A DNA stretch of 64,000 nt from Heterostelium album PN500 (Eukaryota > Evosea > Eumycetozoa > Acytosteliales > Acytosteliaceae), in assembly GCF_000004825.1 (NCBI RefSeq), contig NW_008805065.1, positions 1-64,000 on the forward strand. Direction: 5' to 3'. Position numbers and translations under genes: made by a program. A model generated the notes under the pieces. It had not been told where the DNA came from, ran no database searches, and worked only from the letters and a program-made list of their open reading frames with translations. Shown here in pieces: positions 1-11,715 of this stretch. Numbering within the stretch: position 1 is the first letter of the stretch; each line of letters begins with the position of its first letter.

Positions 1-290
1 TTTCTTTTGGTGGTAAACTGTTACTAAATCCAGTGATAAACTTGTGATTGGAAAGCTTTGGATAACTTCCTCCAGCGACTTATAATTAACTATATTATTA
101 TCTTGTTGTGGTTGTTGTTGTTTGTGTTGCTGCTGTTGTTCATCGAATTCCCTTATGACTCGAGCGAATTCATGGATAAAGTAATATGAGAAACTCATTC
201 GATCTTTTTCATCTTCGAGCTCAGCTTTCTTTTGGAAATAAATACCAACTAATTCCCACGAATAGCTGGTAATTGGAAAATTATCTAATC
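1..290 (-). CDS. Partial unidentified coding exon running off the left edge
   Basis: The minus strand is open from about position 290 to the window edge. It encodes roughly 95 residues, starting near DNFPITSYSWELVG, then a charged helix-like part and a glutamine-rich stretch that is usual for dictyostelid proteins. The same bases on the plus strand contain several stops. A stop lies just upstream in this frame next to a possible splice acceptor, and a nearby ATG (about 311) is in another frame, so this is either an internal exon or a decayed first exon. I do not recognise a family. The remainder lies outside the window. Confidence 0.35.
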
Positions 291-702
291 TTTAAGTTGT
301 TGTGTCATATGCATGATTTATTTAATTTATAAAAATAATGAAATATATATATTATTTAAATATTTTATTCAATGAATACAACAAGTTGATATTTAAAATT
401 AAAACAAAGTAATTTTTACTTAAAACTTTCAATTTATTTGTTAAAAGTATAAAAAGATACTTTATTTAATTCTTAAAACTAGAAAATAATCAAAATAAAA
501 GTGTACATTCGTTTATTTTTAATTAAAGTTAATTAATGTTTCACCTTAACTGAACTTCAAAAAATAAAAAACATACTAATAGTAATCTTTAGATGAGTGT
601 GATAATAGAATATCTTGATAATCATAATAATAATGTAATACAGATAAGATAAGAAAAAAGTTTAATCATTCAACTTGGTTTTATTCAATTGAAGAGTACA
701 AA

Positions 703-1080
703 CTATCAATACTTACAATTTTGGAAATACCAATTATCAATCTTATAAGAGCAAAATCATTACCAGCATCTCTCAAACTATTGAAAATCTCCAATTCATA
801 TTGTACAAAGCTACCTTTTAATTCGATTCCTATGACCTATACCACTAAAAATAACAAAAATAACCATAATAACAATAGTTTTACATTTTAATCAAGGTGG
901 AATGATCAACTTACTCACTTGATTGGGACCAAGACAAGACGATATAAAACTATTGTTTCCAATTCTTCAAAGTGTAGATTTTACATTAATATTAATAATA
1001 ATAACAGTTTTAATATCAATCAATTTCAATCAAGGTGGAATCATCAACTCAACTGAACAACTACAAAAATTGATACAGTA
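703..1080 (+). pseudogene. Probable FNIP/LRR-type relic
   Basis: A plus-strand reading from about 703 to 880 contains KSLPASLKLLKISNSYCTKL followed by PFNSIP. This resembles the repeat of the FNIP-like family present intact in the next gene. Further on, two pieces reading FNQGGMIN (near 889) and FNQGGIIN (near 1027), 138 bp apart, look like the FNQ signature of FNIP repeats, with stops between them. No continuous frame joins the pieces. I read this as a degraded copy just upstream of a related gene. The match is short and the assignment is tentative. Confidence 0.35.
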
Positions 1081-1233
1081 ATCTTATGAAATAGATATTA
1101 CAAATAAATAATGAAAAACTAAATACAAAACAAAACTGGCTCTTGCTTGTAACCATAAATAGAATAATAAAACAAAAACAGCCACAACCACTATCATTGT
1201 AAAAAATTTTATTTGGTTTTTTTTTTCACGAAA

Positions 1234-2832
1234 ATGGCTATAGATAATAATAATAATAGTTATAAAATAGTTCATTTATCACATTTATTATTGAATAATA
1301 TTACTAGATATCTTGATAATGTAGATAATATTAGATTCTCATTTGTTTGTAAAAGATGGTATCATGAAAGAGAATCTTATTTGTTCTTTACTAGTGATGC
1401 TGATGTTGATTATTTTAACTTTTATAAAGAAGTTCAACTAAAGTCATTTAAATCAATTAAAATACATAATAATCTAAAATATAAAACATTATTTATATTT
1501 AATAAAAAAAGTCACTTTGATAGGTACGACAAATCACCGTATAATAATAACAATCGGTATGTATATTTGTTTGTTTAAATTATTACTACTTTTAAATATA
1601 TATATTGAAATGACTTGTTAATAGATTAAATTTGTAAATATATAGATCGAATTTTTAGAGGGAAGTGTTACCTACAATGATATTGATCAAGTACATTTAA
1701 AGTTATCTCAGGGTAGTATGGATATTTTAAAGTTCAAAGATCAACTTGAGAGATTAGCAGTGAAAAAGTTGGCTCTTCCACCGACAATTCAACGTTTTAC
1801 ACATGGTAGTTTACCATCGAATTTGAAAGAGCTTAGATTATTTAATTATCAGTTTCCCTTTGGAAGAGTGGAGATCTTCCTTCTTCGTTAAAGTATCTAT
1901 CTTTAGATGATTATTCATCATCATTGTCTGTTGGTTCACTACCGCCACAACTTGAACACCTACATATTGTAACCTATAGAAATGTAATAGAATTGGCAAA
2001 TGACAGTGTACTGCCAAGAACATTGACAACAATAGAGAACTGTCCTTCTCAATGGTTCAAGATTCTAAGAAATCTACCATTACTTACAACTCTTACCTCG
2101 GATTGCAATATACCGTTTGGCTATTTGGAAGCAGGTGATCTTCCACAGTCATTGACAAGATTGGAACTACATAAGTCAACTACCAAATTTAAGCCTGGAG
2201 TAATACCATCTTCGATCAAATATCTATTTCTAAATACATTGGATCTGTCCTCAGAGGTGTTACCAAAAGATGCACACTTTGATTATCTTGGATTTTCTGA
2301 TACTACATCACCTATTCTTCCTGGTCAGTTACCACCAAACATCATTGAGCTTGAAATATTTAAATATAGTAAACTTCTTGTTCCTGGATCACTGCCATTT
2401 GGAATCGTAACATTGAAATTTCCCTGTCTAGATGCCAAGTTTCTCATTGAAGGAGTGATTCCATCCTCCACCAAAACACTTCAACTTTTTAATTACAACA
2501 CCCTCCAGCACACTCCATTTGACATTGCATCGATACCAAACTCAGTTGAACACCTAATTCTTGGCACCGATGAAGTGGACGTAGATCTCCCAAATCTTCC
2601 TGATTCCATCAAAACATTAGAATGTAGAAGACACCTTCTCAAGAAATACAATATTGAATCACTCAAACCATCGATCACAACCATAAAGATGATAGAGGTT
2701 AAAGCTGCTTATTTCTATCGAATTGATCCAAGTTATTTTATAGCAAGAACATCATCAGATTTCATATTGATCAAATCAAAAGCTTCTAATAATATTGTAA
2801 AAAAACTACGTTCTAAAATAAAAGTTATATAA
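1234..2832 (+). pseudogene. F-box/FNIP-like LRR protein gene with a frameshift
   Basis: Exon 1 (1234-1560) starts at an ATG and encodes an F-box-like N-terminus (LSHLLLNNITRYLD, then FVCKRWY). An 85-bp intron (1561-1645) keeps frame into exon 2. Exon 2 reads IEFLEGSVTYNDIDQVHL and then repeated units of about 22-25 residues of the G-x-LP-x-S-L/I-x-x-L-x-L type, as in dictyostelid FNIP/LRR proteins. At about 1860-1870 the frame shifts by one base: the first frame stops at 1889-1891, while the next repeat (GDLPSSLKYLSL) continues in another frame to the stop at 2832. The family is thought to act as ubiquitin-ligase adaptors with a repeat-based substrate surface; that role is inferred. Either the gene has been recently inactivated or one base is missing from the assembly. 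Confidence 0.75.
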
Positions 2833-3835
2833 CTCTGAATTAGTGGAATATTATTTTTTTGCACACCTCCGAATGATCTGATGTTTGAATGTTTGATTCA
2901 TTTAAATCACTCATTTCTCTTTATTCACTTTGACCTATATATATGTGTTATCATCCTACCTCCATAAATACCACCTTTTCTTAGTCCATGACTATGATTA
3001 TATTCACTTTATATATGTGACTATCTCAATTTCTATCTTTATATCTGTGTTTTATTAGTACATGCTCAATCCACGCCACCCTTTTGAATCTCTATTTAAA
3101 TATCATTTTTACATCATATAAATGACATTTCATTCTTATTTACACTCTATATATTGTTATCTGTGATATTACTACTTACAATTAGTTAACCAAAACCAAT
3201 CCTTTTTGTTTTAATGGCTAAACTTTTTTGATCAATCTCCTTACTCTTTTTTTACTTTGTTTTACTTGACAATATGAGCAAAACATCTAAATACAACGTA
3301 AAACAATATAGGTATATTTATTTTTTGAAACAAATAATTGTTGTTTAAAATTGGGTGGGTCCCATATTAACCCCTATAAAAATTTTCACTTGTGATTGTT
3401 GTTGTGCTGTGGATTCGTGCTTGCCTGGTCGAAGTGAAATTGGACATCAATATTCCAGATACGCAAAAGTAACCAGACACCATTGAAGAATACTAAACTA
3501 CCTATAGTCTTTTCAGTGCACTTTGTAATATCATCAGATACATCTGATTCATTTTAGAAAAATTATTTGTATTCCAACAATTATATTACCACAATTAAAT
3601 ATTTACCAATAATCAAGCAAATCTTACAATTTGTTTAACCACTAACAATATACATCAATAAATAAAATCTTTACTAAAATTATATTTGATTTTAAATTAT
3701 CTTTAACCTTGAACTCCTACAAACTCTTTCTCTACCTAAACCAAACATGAGTAGTATTTATAAATTATAAATTGGGTATCTATATATATGTATTGGAGAT
3801 GTTATAAAATAAATCAGTTGCTTATTGCTTTATTT
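2833..3835. other. Non-coding spacer
   Basis: No supportable gene. The sequence is A/T rich with short pyrimidine-rich stretches. A patch at about 3345-3500 is richer in G and C than its surroundings but has no clear reading frame; it may be an old inserted fragment. Confidence 0.5.
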
Positions 3836-4330
3836 TCTTGTAGTTTTTCAATATTTTCAGATTTAATAAATGATACACTGGATGTATTCTTAAGAATGAA
3901 ACTCTAATGATCGATACGATATAGATATTTATATCTATATTTACTAGTTGATTTAATAGTTCCAAGTATGATGCAAGTGATAGTTGATCTGTATGAATCT
4001 ATTCCATATCTAATTATATCTTCTAATTTGATAGTTATCGTTCGAATTTAATCCGGAAGCATTGTTGGATCATAGTTAAAATAATCTCCAACAATGTTAG
4101 TGATTCAATGGAATTTGGAGGTGATTTCGAATCAAAAGTATCTTCATTTGGGTATATAATTTTACATTTGAAAAGATTTAGATCTTTTGTGGAGGAAGGA
4201 ATGACACCTTCAATGATACTTTGGATTAATGAAGTAGAGTGATAATGATTCGATTCCAAATGGTAAACTTCCTGGAACAAGATGTATATCATATTTTTCA
4301 ACTTGAGACTTTTGATATTTTAAAAAAGAA
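3836..4330 (-). pseudogene. Relic of an F-box/FNIP-like gene (C-terminal part)
   Basis: Read on the minus strand this matches the last part of the gene at 1234-2832 segment by segment. LVPGSLPFGIESL is followed, after a frameshift, by IIEGVIPSSTKDLNLFKCK and PPNSIESLTL, then YLYRIDH, an in-frame stop, and SFILKNTSS. The corresponding functional segments are LVPGSLPFGIVTL, IEGVIPSSTKTLQLF, IPNSVEHLIL, FYRIDPSYF and TSSDFILIKS. At least one frameshift and one stop are present and no N-terminal half is visible. It is a truncated, inverted paralogue of its neighbour, probably from local duplication. Confidence 0.75.
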
Positions 4331-4414
4331 TACGATTTGGTAAATCTAGATTTTCTAACAAAAATCAAAAGATAAATCATGATAAATTTATTGTTAGTTT
4401 TAAATTATATTAAA

Positions 4415-6540
4415 TTAAAATGTTGTTGTATTAAGGGAATAAAAAAGGGATCCGCATGTGCGTCGATCGGAATGTGAATCTTTGAATACACTTTGCCATT
4501 TGTCGGATTCGATGGAATATCGATGATTTCCATAGTGCTTACCACCGAGAAGATAGATAAAACTGTGTGAAGGATCAACTTGATGGTATACCATCGAACA
4601 GAAATTCTTAAAGTGCAAATCCAAATGTTTAAGTTGTTTGATCTCCTTGGTGTCGATATTGATGGAGAAGAAACGTCGGTCATCCGAGTGTATGTAGATT
4701 TTTCCATTGCCATCGTGACAGTGAGCACTGGAATTGGCCAGCTCCTTTGACACCAGGAAGTCGGCGACACTACACCCGACAGGATCGAATGTGATTATCT
4801 TGTTGGTGTTATAGCCGACGGTGTAGAGCAGTCCTCGATAGAAGAACGAAAGCACCTGAGTTTTGGCGAGAGTTGGGTCGCGCACCTCGAAATACCTGAT
4901 GAATTGCATGGTGTGTAGATTGAAGCGTGAGATCACCAGCGTCGATCGCTTGTACCCATTGAGCAGATAGATATTTTCGTAGCCATCGAAACACACGCTG
5001 ATGTCTTTGCCACCTTCAATGCCAACGATGTCTCCTTCCATATCGATCGATTTCGACTTTATCGAGAATCGTTGGTATCTACTGCTAAAGTCATCGCCAC
5101 CGAAAGTGTAGATACTATCGCCAACCACCACCATTGAGTTAAAGGTACAAGCACCGTGCGATCGGATATCCAGTAGTTCGACTTCAGTGTTTGTAAGATT
5201 ATAGAGCATCGCTTCATTATCACAATCTACACTGAAAATGAATGACATTGAATGTTGGTGATGACCATTACCACTACCGCCACCACTACCACCAACAAAT
5301 AAAGATTGTGATTGACTTAATGACAAACTAGACATTGACAAACTAGATCGTCTGTTGCTCGTTGAATTATTATTGGAATCTATCAAATTAATTGATAATG
5401 ATATATTTTGTTTTATTTGATTTACCAATTGTTGATTAACAATTAATTTATAATTATAAAGTTGATTTGTTGTTGTTGTTGTTGTTGAATTTGATGTGGT
5501 TGTTGAAGTTGTGGTGTTTTACTTAATGTTTTTTCACCATTGAAATTGATTGAAGCAGATGATAATGAAAGTGCACTGAAAAAAGCTGATGATGACGTAG
5601 ATGATAAAGATGATGAAGAGGATGATAATAAAGGTGAATGTGGTAGTGTTGCTGTTGCAGTTTGAACTGGGTTGTTAGGAACAATACCAAATTCATTATT
5701 AACCAAAATATTATTGGATTTAAACAGTTTATTATGTTGCTGAATTAATTGTAATATTTTAAAATCATCTTTATCATCTTGACTATTACCATTACTACTA
5801 TCATTATTTCTATTATTGTTACTAAAATTAAAATTACCAAATAAATTCTGATTATTTTCATTTATAAACTGTTGAATTGATTTCGATCTTTGTATTGATT
5901 CGATAATCGATTGAATATCAGTTCGATCGAATAATTGTTTTTCTTCATCTTCTTGATTTTGTTTTGTTGTTTTATCAGTGCTATCGTTACTGTTGCTATT
6001 TGAAATGTTTATAATATTTACTAATGATTTCAATTCATTGATATCAAATTGTACTTTATCTCTAAGTGAATCTTTATCATCTAGTATCGGTATCTTTATT
6101 CTCTGTTCCTCTTGAGTGAGATAGTCGTGTAGTTGTCGGAAGTGCTCAGAGATCTCTTCATCTGTCTTTTGCAAACGTTGATATGATTCCGATCTCATTT
6201 TAGCAGTTGACCAAATTTCATTGATTCTCGAAAATAAGTAACTCTCATTTTGACTGTTCTGTTGTCGCTGTTTCTGTTGTTTTTGTTGTTGATCTACTAT
6301 ATTATTAATAATTATCAATGGATTACTAATACTACTATTATTACTATTTAAATTGTTGATAATATCATTTCTGTTGTTTAAAAGTGATTGTTTTATATTG
6401 AAAACATGTTCAAATTGATGTGTTCGATGATTTGTAATACATATGGAGCACAGTAACTTGTTACAATCATAACATATAAACTCTGTTTGTTTCTTATGTT
6501 CCAAACATAGTTGTTGTTCTTGTTTTACTCTTTCATACAT
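4415..6540 (-). CDS. B-box zinc-finger protein with kelch-like C-terminal propeller
   Basis: The protein begins at the ATG at 6538-6540. Residues about 10-50 form a B-box zinc finger: CLEH, CYDC, CSIC and the final histidines of NHRTHQFEH. A long N/Q/S-rich linker with probable coiled coil follows. The C-terminal third has kelch-type blades such as DSIYTFGGDDF, ENIYLLNGYKRS and SFIYLLGGKHYG. The two halves lie in different frames. A candidate 143-bp intron (5522-5380, GTAAAA to GATAG) joins them in frame to give about 660 residues; a one-base slip in the CAA tract near 5470 is the alternative. B-box/kelch proteins are a large dictyostelid family; a ubiquitin-adaptor or scaffold role is inference. 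It is transcribed divergently from the ppcs gene. Confidence 0.8.
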
Positions 6541-7006
6541 ATTAAGAAATAAATAAAATGTAATTGTTTTTTCAAAAAAAAAAAAAATGACCCATTCTCT
6601 AAAAAAAATTCTAAATCAGTTGTTGTGCCCATGTCATTGAACGACACATCTACTTTTTTTTTAAAAAATTGATTTTTCTTTTAAAAAATAAAAAACCTTA
6701 AATATTCTTTTAAAATTAATTAACTTTAATATTAAAATTAATCTATTTCAAATTCAAAACTATTGATTAATTTATTTCCTAATTTGTAAAAAATGATCTT
6801 CAAAAAATTAAAAAATGGGAAGTGTGTTGATAAAAACCCCATGTCCGAAATATTGATGACACATTTTTATGCGTCATACAATTGTTTTGAACACCAGCAG
6901 ATATAAATAAGTGTTGTTGGAGTTTGAATTGATTTAATTAAAAAAAAAACCAAAAGTTTTACAATTAAATAATATTTTTAATATAAATTTTATCTATAAA
7001 TATAAA
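6541..7006. other. Divergent promoter region (B-box/kelch and ppcs)
   Basis: A 466-bp A/T-rich spacer between two divergent genes, with long A and T runs at both ends. A TATA-like element lies about 105 bp upstream of the ppcs start. A short G/C-containing patch at about 6825-6895 may hold regulatory sites, but I recognise no specific factor site. Confidence 0.5.
6901..6909 (+). promoter_or_regulatory. TATA-like element upstream of ppcs
   Basis: ATATAAATA about 100 bp before the ppcs ATG, followed by an oligo-A/T tract. This is the usual arrangement of dictyostelid core promoters (TATA box plus oligo-T initiator). The call rests on motif and position only. Confidence 0.4.
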
Positions 7007-8394
7007 ATGGAAAATCATATCAATGATAAAAGATATTCTTTAGAAGATCTACCAGAGAATGTAGCTAAATTCTATAGATCCGTGCCATTTCCACATGACT
7101 ATGCAACCAACTTTAAAAGTATAAAAGAATTCGCAAGACAATGTCAACTTTCACATTCAAAAACAATACTTATCACTGTATGTTAGTTTATATTGAAAAA
7201 CAAAACAAAAATGTTTGTACATGTATGTTTTTGTTAATTTCTATATTTATATATATTTATATAATAGTCTGGAGGTACAATCGTACCAATAGAGAAAAAC
7301 ATGGTTAGATACTTGGATAACTTTAGTGGTGGAGGTAGAGGTGCTGCAACTGCTGAGTAATTATCACTATTATTATTTTTATTTTTAGAAATTCATCTTT
7401 GGTATTGTTCAAACAATTTTATATTTACAATCTTTATTGTTTACTGTTTATTTATCTCTCCCTTTTAGATACTTTTTAGAACATGGATATCATGTATTGT
7501 TCCTCTATAGAAAGAATTCATTGCAACCATTCATTAGACATCTGATGTTACATGACACCAACTTTTTTACATTCCTATCGTATAATCCTGAGCAACATCT
7601 AGCCTACGTAAGCGATACCTATAAAGAACAAGTATCTAATCTATTTATGAAATGGAAATCTGTAAGTAATCTAATTGACTCTATCTATTAAATCTATCTT
7701 TTAACTCTAATCTAATCTAACATCATTCTTCTTTAATAATAGTATATAGACTCTGGTAGACTTTTAAGAGTTCATTTCGAAACAGTTGGTGAATATCTTT
7801 ATTATCTAAGAGCATCTACAATTGAACTATCGACACTAAAAAGAAATATGATTATATTTGCTGCTGCTGCTGTATCCGACTTCTATATCCCATTAGATCA
7901 AATGGTAAATATCATTATATATTATATGATATGATTATAAACTAGAAATTGTATATATTAATTGATCAATTTGTTGTTGCTTTTAGTCAGAACATAAGAT
8001 TCAATCAAAGAATGAAGGATTAACAATTAATTTAGATCCAGTACCAAAGTTGTTAAAGTTGGTTGTCTCTGAGTGGGCACCCGATGCATATACAGTGTCA
8101 TTCAAGTTGGAAACCGATATTAATATACTGGATGCCAAGTGTCAGACATCGTTGAACTCCTATCATCATCAATTGGTCATTGGTAATCTACTGTCGGACT
8201 ATAAGAACTGGGTGGTATTCCACACACCCTCTAAACCGGCAATGTACATCAGAAAGACAGAACAGCAGATAAAAGATCATGTAGATATTGAACCGATGAT
8301 TGGTGAACGTTTGAAAGATCTTCATAGAATCTATTGTGATCATCCACCTCATACAACTACTAATCATAATCATAATCATCATCAACAAAATTAA
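7007..8394 (+). CDS. ppcs: Phosphopantothenoylcysteine synthetase (eukaryotic PPCS)
   Basis: Catalyses ligation of cysteine to 4'-phosphopantothenate, the second step after pantothenate kinase in coenzyme A synthesis; cytosolic. Five exons: 7007-7177, 7268-7356, 7469-7661, 7743-7904 and 7987-8394, all joined in frame across GT-AG introns, giving about 340 residues. Family hallmarks in order are SGGTIVPIE and [15 protein letters not shown] (nucleotide-binding loop), [48 protein letters not shown] and [11 protein letters not shown]. These match the stand-alone eukaryotic enzyme rather than the bacterial bifunctional CoaBC. The start ATG lies in an A-rich leader typical for the genus. The C-terminus ends in a lineage-specific His/Asn-rich tail. 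It is convergent with the TBC gene downstream. Confidence 0.95.
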
Positions 8395-8793
8395 AAACAA
8401 TAGAAAATAAATAACAACAACAACAATAACAACAATAACAACAATTAACAGTACATGAATAATAATAATTATTATTATTAAAAATGATGATATAAAGATC
8501 TTTAAACTTTGTATTTAATTTTCTTTTCTCTTTTTTTTTCTTTTTTGATAACCTCCTTCCATAAGAGATTTAAATAGTATCACTATTATTATATTATTAT
8601 CTTTTAATATTATTATTATTATTATTATTATTTGTTTTACTTTTTTTATCATTTACTTATTGTTTGTTTACTTTTGCTTTTTCTTTTTTTAAGTTGTGTT
8701 TGTGTTAAGTTGTTGGAGTTTGGATTGGGAATGGGAATGGGGTTTGGAATATGAGGATAAAACTTGGAACTATTAATAACAATTGTTAGTATT
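8395..8793. other. Convergent 3' intergenic spacer
   Basis: About 400 bp between the 3' ends of ppcs and the TBC gene. It contains AAC, AAT and ATT microsatellite runs (for example 8595-8632) and T runs, and no gene. Confidence 0.5.
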
Positions 8794-11715
8794 TTACTTT
8801 GAACTGAGTGGATCTTCTGTATCGGCATCGAATTCATCGTAATCTGGTATATTCTCTGGAAGTGGAAGATCACCAAGTAACATATCCTTGATTTGCTTTA
8901 CTTGTGCAACTGCCAACATCAATGAATCATGATTAATCAATGATGGACTAGTTTATATTGTAATATAAATAGATAGATATTAGTTAATTAACTACCGTTT
9001 AAATTAAATGTAAATAGAATAGAATTGTTATATATGTCATACTTTTCACTAAATCCAGCTTGTAAAGTCGGTACGATATCACCTAATGAATTACCGATGT
9101 ACTTCTGGATGTTACGTAGTCTTTTGATCTCTTGATTGATCGCTGCCTTTGGTGTTATGGTAGATACTTTGGTGACGGCAACACTCGATCGTTTGCTCTC
9201 ATAGTTGGAGCGTGCCGCTGACAGACTGACAGAGGTCGTCAAGAAACCGAGTGGCTCCATGTCTTTCTTGGCCGACTCGAACAGGTCGCTCGAACTGATA
9301 TTAACCAAACGACTCTTGAGATCGGAGGAATTAGTTGATACGGTTGTAGCTGGTTTGGCAAAGAGCGATTCTCCATAGATCGAAGTGGTGGCACTCGAAC
9401 TGATAACCTTTGGTGGTGGAGCGGTGGTGGTGGTGGTGGTGGTGGTGACCGGTGCAGACATCGGTGTAGTTGGCGCACTCTGACTCTGACTGACACCAAC
9501 GATATTTGGTGTAGTTGCAGTCGATGAATAGGCAGAGGTTGACGATGAATATGAATAATTATTGGAAGTTCCTTTAGGTGAAGTACTGGTGATGCTCGTT
9601 GCTACCTTTGAAGTGGTACTGGCAATAGTACCAAGAGGATCATGCAACAACGCTGAAAACGGTGTAAATATATTCGATGGACTGTTCTTTCCGTGTTGCT
9701 CCGGTGATTTAAATTGATGGCTAGTTGGCAATGCACTTGTTCCATTACCAGCCACATTCTTCTGTTGATGTTGCTGCTGCTGCTTACTCGATGCCTTTTG
9801 ATAGTTATAATTATTATTCATATTGAATGGACCGTGACTATCTTTAATTCTAAAGGCCTGGTTGATCAACAAATAAATATCTTCAACCGGTGGATATTTA
9901 AACAATCTTTTCAATACACCACTATTATCTTTTTGTAATACTATAATATCAAATATCAAACATTAATATATACACAATTAAAACTAAATAGATAATACAT
10001 AAACATACATTGTTCTCTAATATAAACCAACATTGAAATTGATACGAAATCTATTAAAACTAAATCTTCACCATATGCAAATAATGAATCCCACATTTTC
10101 AATACATCTTCCAAATGAAATTCTCTTCCAAATAACAATCTAATCCAACGTCTATATTATAATAATATTATTAATATTAATCAGATTTATATTGTATTTA
10201 AATACATACAATAAATAGATTTGTGGTTCGATACCAAGAGATTCGAGATGTGCATGTAACTCTGGATCCTTTTGTCTAAGTAATTTGTTGATATTTTTAC
10301 ATTTCTGAACTGCTTCATTTATAACTACAGGTGTTGTTTCTTTCTTTTGTTCTTCATTCTATCAATATTATTATTATTATTAGAATGTTATTAATGAATA
10401 TCGGAACTAAATCAATCATATGATATATATATGTTAACTTACTGTGTTTAAAATATTAAATGATGTTGTTAAAGATGATAATGTTTGTGAATTTGGATTT
10501 GAAGAAGTTGATGTTGATGTTGACGATGATGATTGTAATGAATTTGATAAGTTTGTAAATGATGTATTTGGTGTTGTTGATGTACTATTATTATTGCTGC
10601 TATTATTGGTTGTGGCTGTTGCTGTAGGTGATGATACATTTGGATTTGGCGTCACACCAAACCAATTGGATGCACGCTTCATCAGAGCTTCGAAAACGGT
10701 GAATAGATCGTGCTCCAAGAAGTTCCTATCATAGATTGTATCGATCAACGTTGGATTCTTCTCTGCGTCGTCACTCTTCTTAAACCTATCGACCTCACTA
10801 AAAAACAAATAGAGCATCGGTGCCAGCAACTCATGCATACCCTGTCTATATGATATCTGACTATTCGTCTTTGAATATATAAATAGTATTCTCAACATAA
10901 TCTATACAAGTGTAGGAGTATAGTACAACCAATTAGTTACAATTCAGTGCAAGCAAAGCAAACAGAATAACAAGAAAAACAAACAAAACATACCTCTTTT
11001 GTTGTTTGATTTTGAAAGAATTCATTATCAGGATAAGTTCTCTCAATGTCTAATGTAATTGTCTTTTGTAACTCTCTATTTCTAAAGAATTTGTTCCATG
11101 GTGACTATAGAATATGTAAACAATATATAATTAGTTAGCTATAAACAAAAACATAACATAACTTAACATACATTTTCATCATTTGATAATGGATCGAATA
11201 CAGCAGTCTCTTTTCTTGGATCTACATAGTGCTCTTCTAATAGCTTTGTGTAATGTGAACGTTGTAAAGTTATCTCTTGTTGCCATCTTTCAATTGCATC
11301 TACATTTAAACATCCTAAGAATATCTAAAAAGTTGTTGAATATGTTATGTTAGTTAATATGTTTTGGTATAATTGAAATGAATTGAAATGAGGTAATGAT
11401 GTTTGTTGGTTTGTTGGTTTGTGATGATGACGATGATGATAAAAAACATACTCTCCATGCTAAACCACGAAGTGTTGAAGTTGCAAGTGCGCCGGTGTAT
11501 GCATTATGTTTCAGTATCTCCAGTGGTGTCTTGTTGAGTGGTGCCACCGAGAAGAAGAGACTGTTGAACTCTACATTTACATCGGGAACATTCAATACAC
11601 TCTTGGGTTCGTGTACCTCTGCTTCGATAACTCCGACTACAACGGTAGATTCATTCTCACTCGATGTAGTGGCATTATCCACCGACATTGTAAACTGTGA
11701 ATTATTTGTATCCAT
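8794..11715 (-). CDS. TBC-domain Rab GTPase-activating protein, TBC1D5-like
   Basis: TBC proteins stimulate GTP hydrolysis by Rab GTPases; TBC1D5 acts on Rab7 with retromer at endosomes. Predicted exons on the minus strand are 11715-11452, 11324-11172, 11104-10994, 10901-10443, 10358-10210, 10151-10009, 9940-8996 and 8909-8794, giving about 779 residues. All three TBC signatures are present: LRGLAWRIFLG (motif A), ITLDIERTYPD with the arginine finger (motif B) and ISYRQGMHELLAPMLY with the glutamine finger (motif C). The large insert within the TBC domain after KRASNWFG and the domain order resemble TBC1D5. A Ser/Thr/Asn-rich insert and a Q/S/T-rich tail are lineage-specific. The last splice is uncertain: the coding-like stretch before 8909 (HDSLMLA) is out of phase with the donor at 8996, so the acceptor at 8910-8911 was chosen to keep frame. 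Confidence 0.88.

Noticed and set aside
720-833. Minus-strand exon-like reading with GTAAGT donor (VIGIELKGSF)
   Set aside because: The opposite strand gives a better reading as an FNIP-type repeat (LPASLKLLKI), and the minus reading matches no family and does not splice in frame to the fragment at 1-290.
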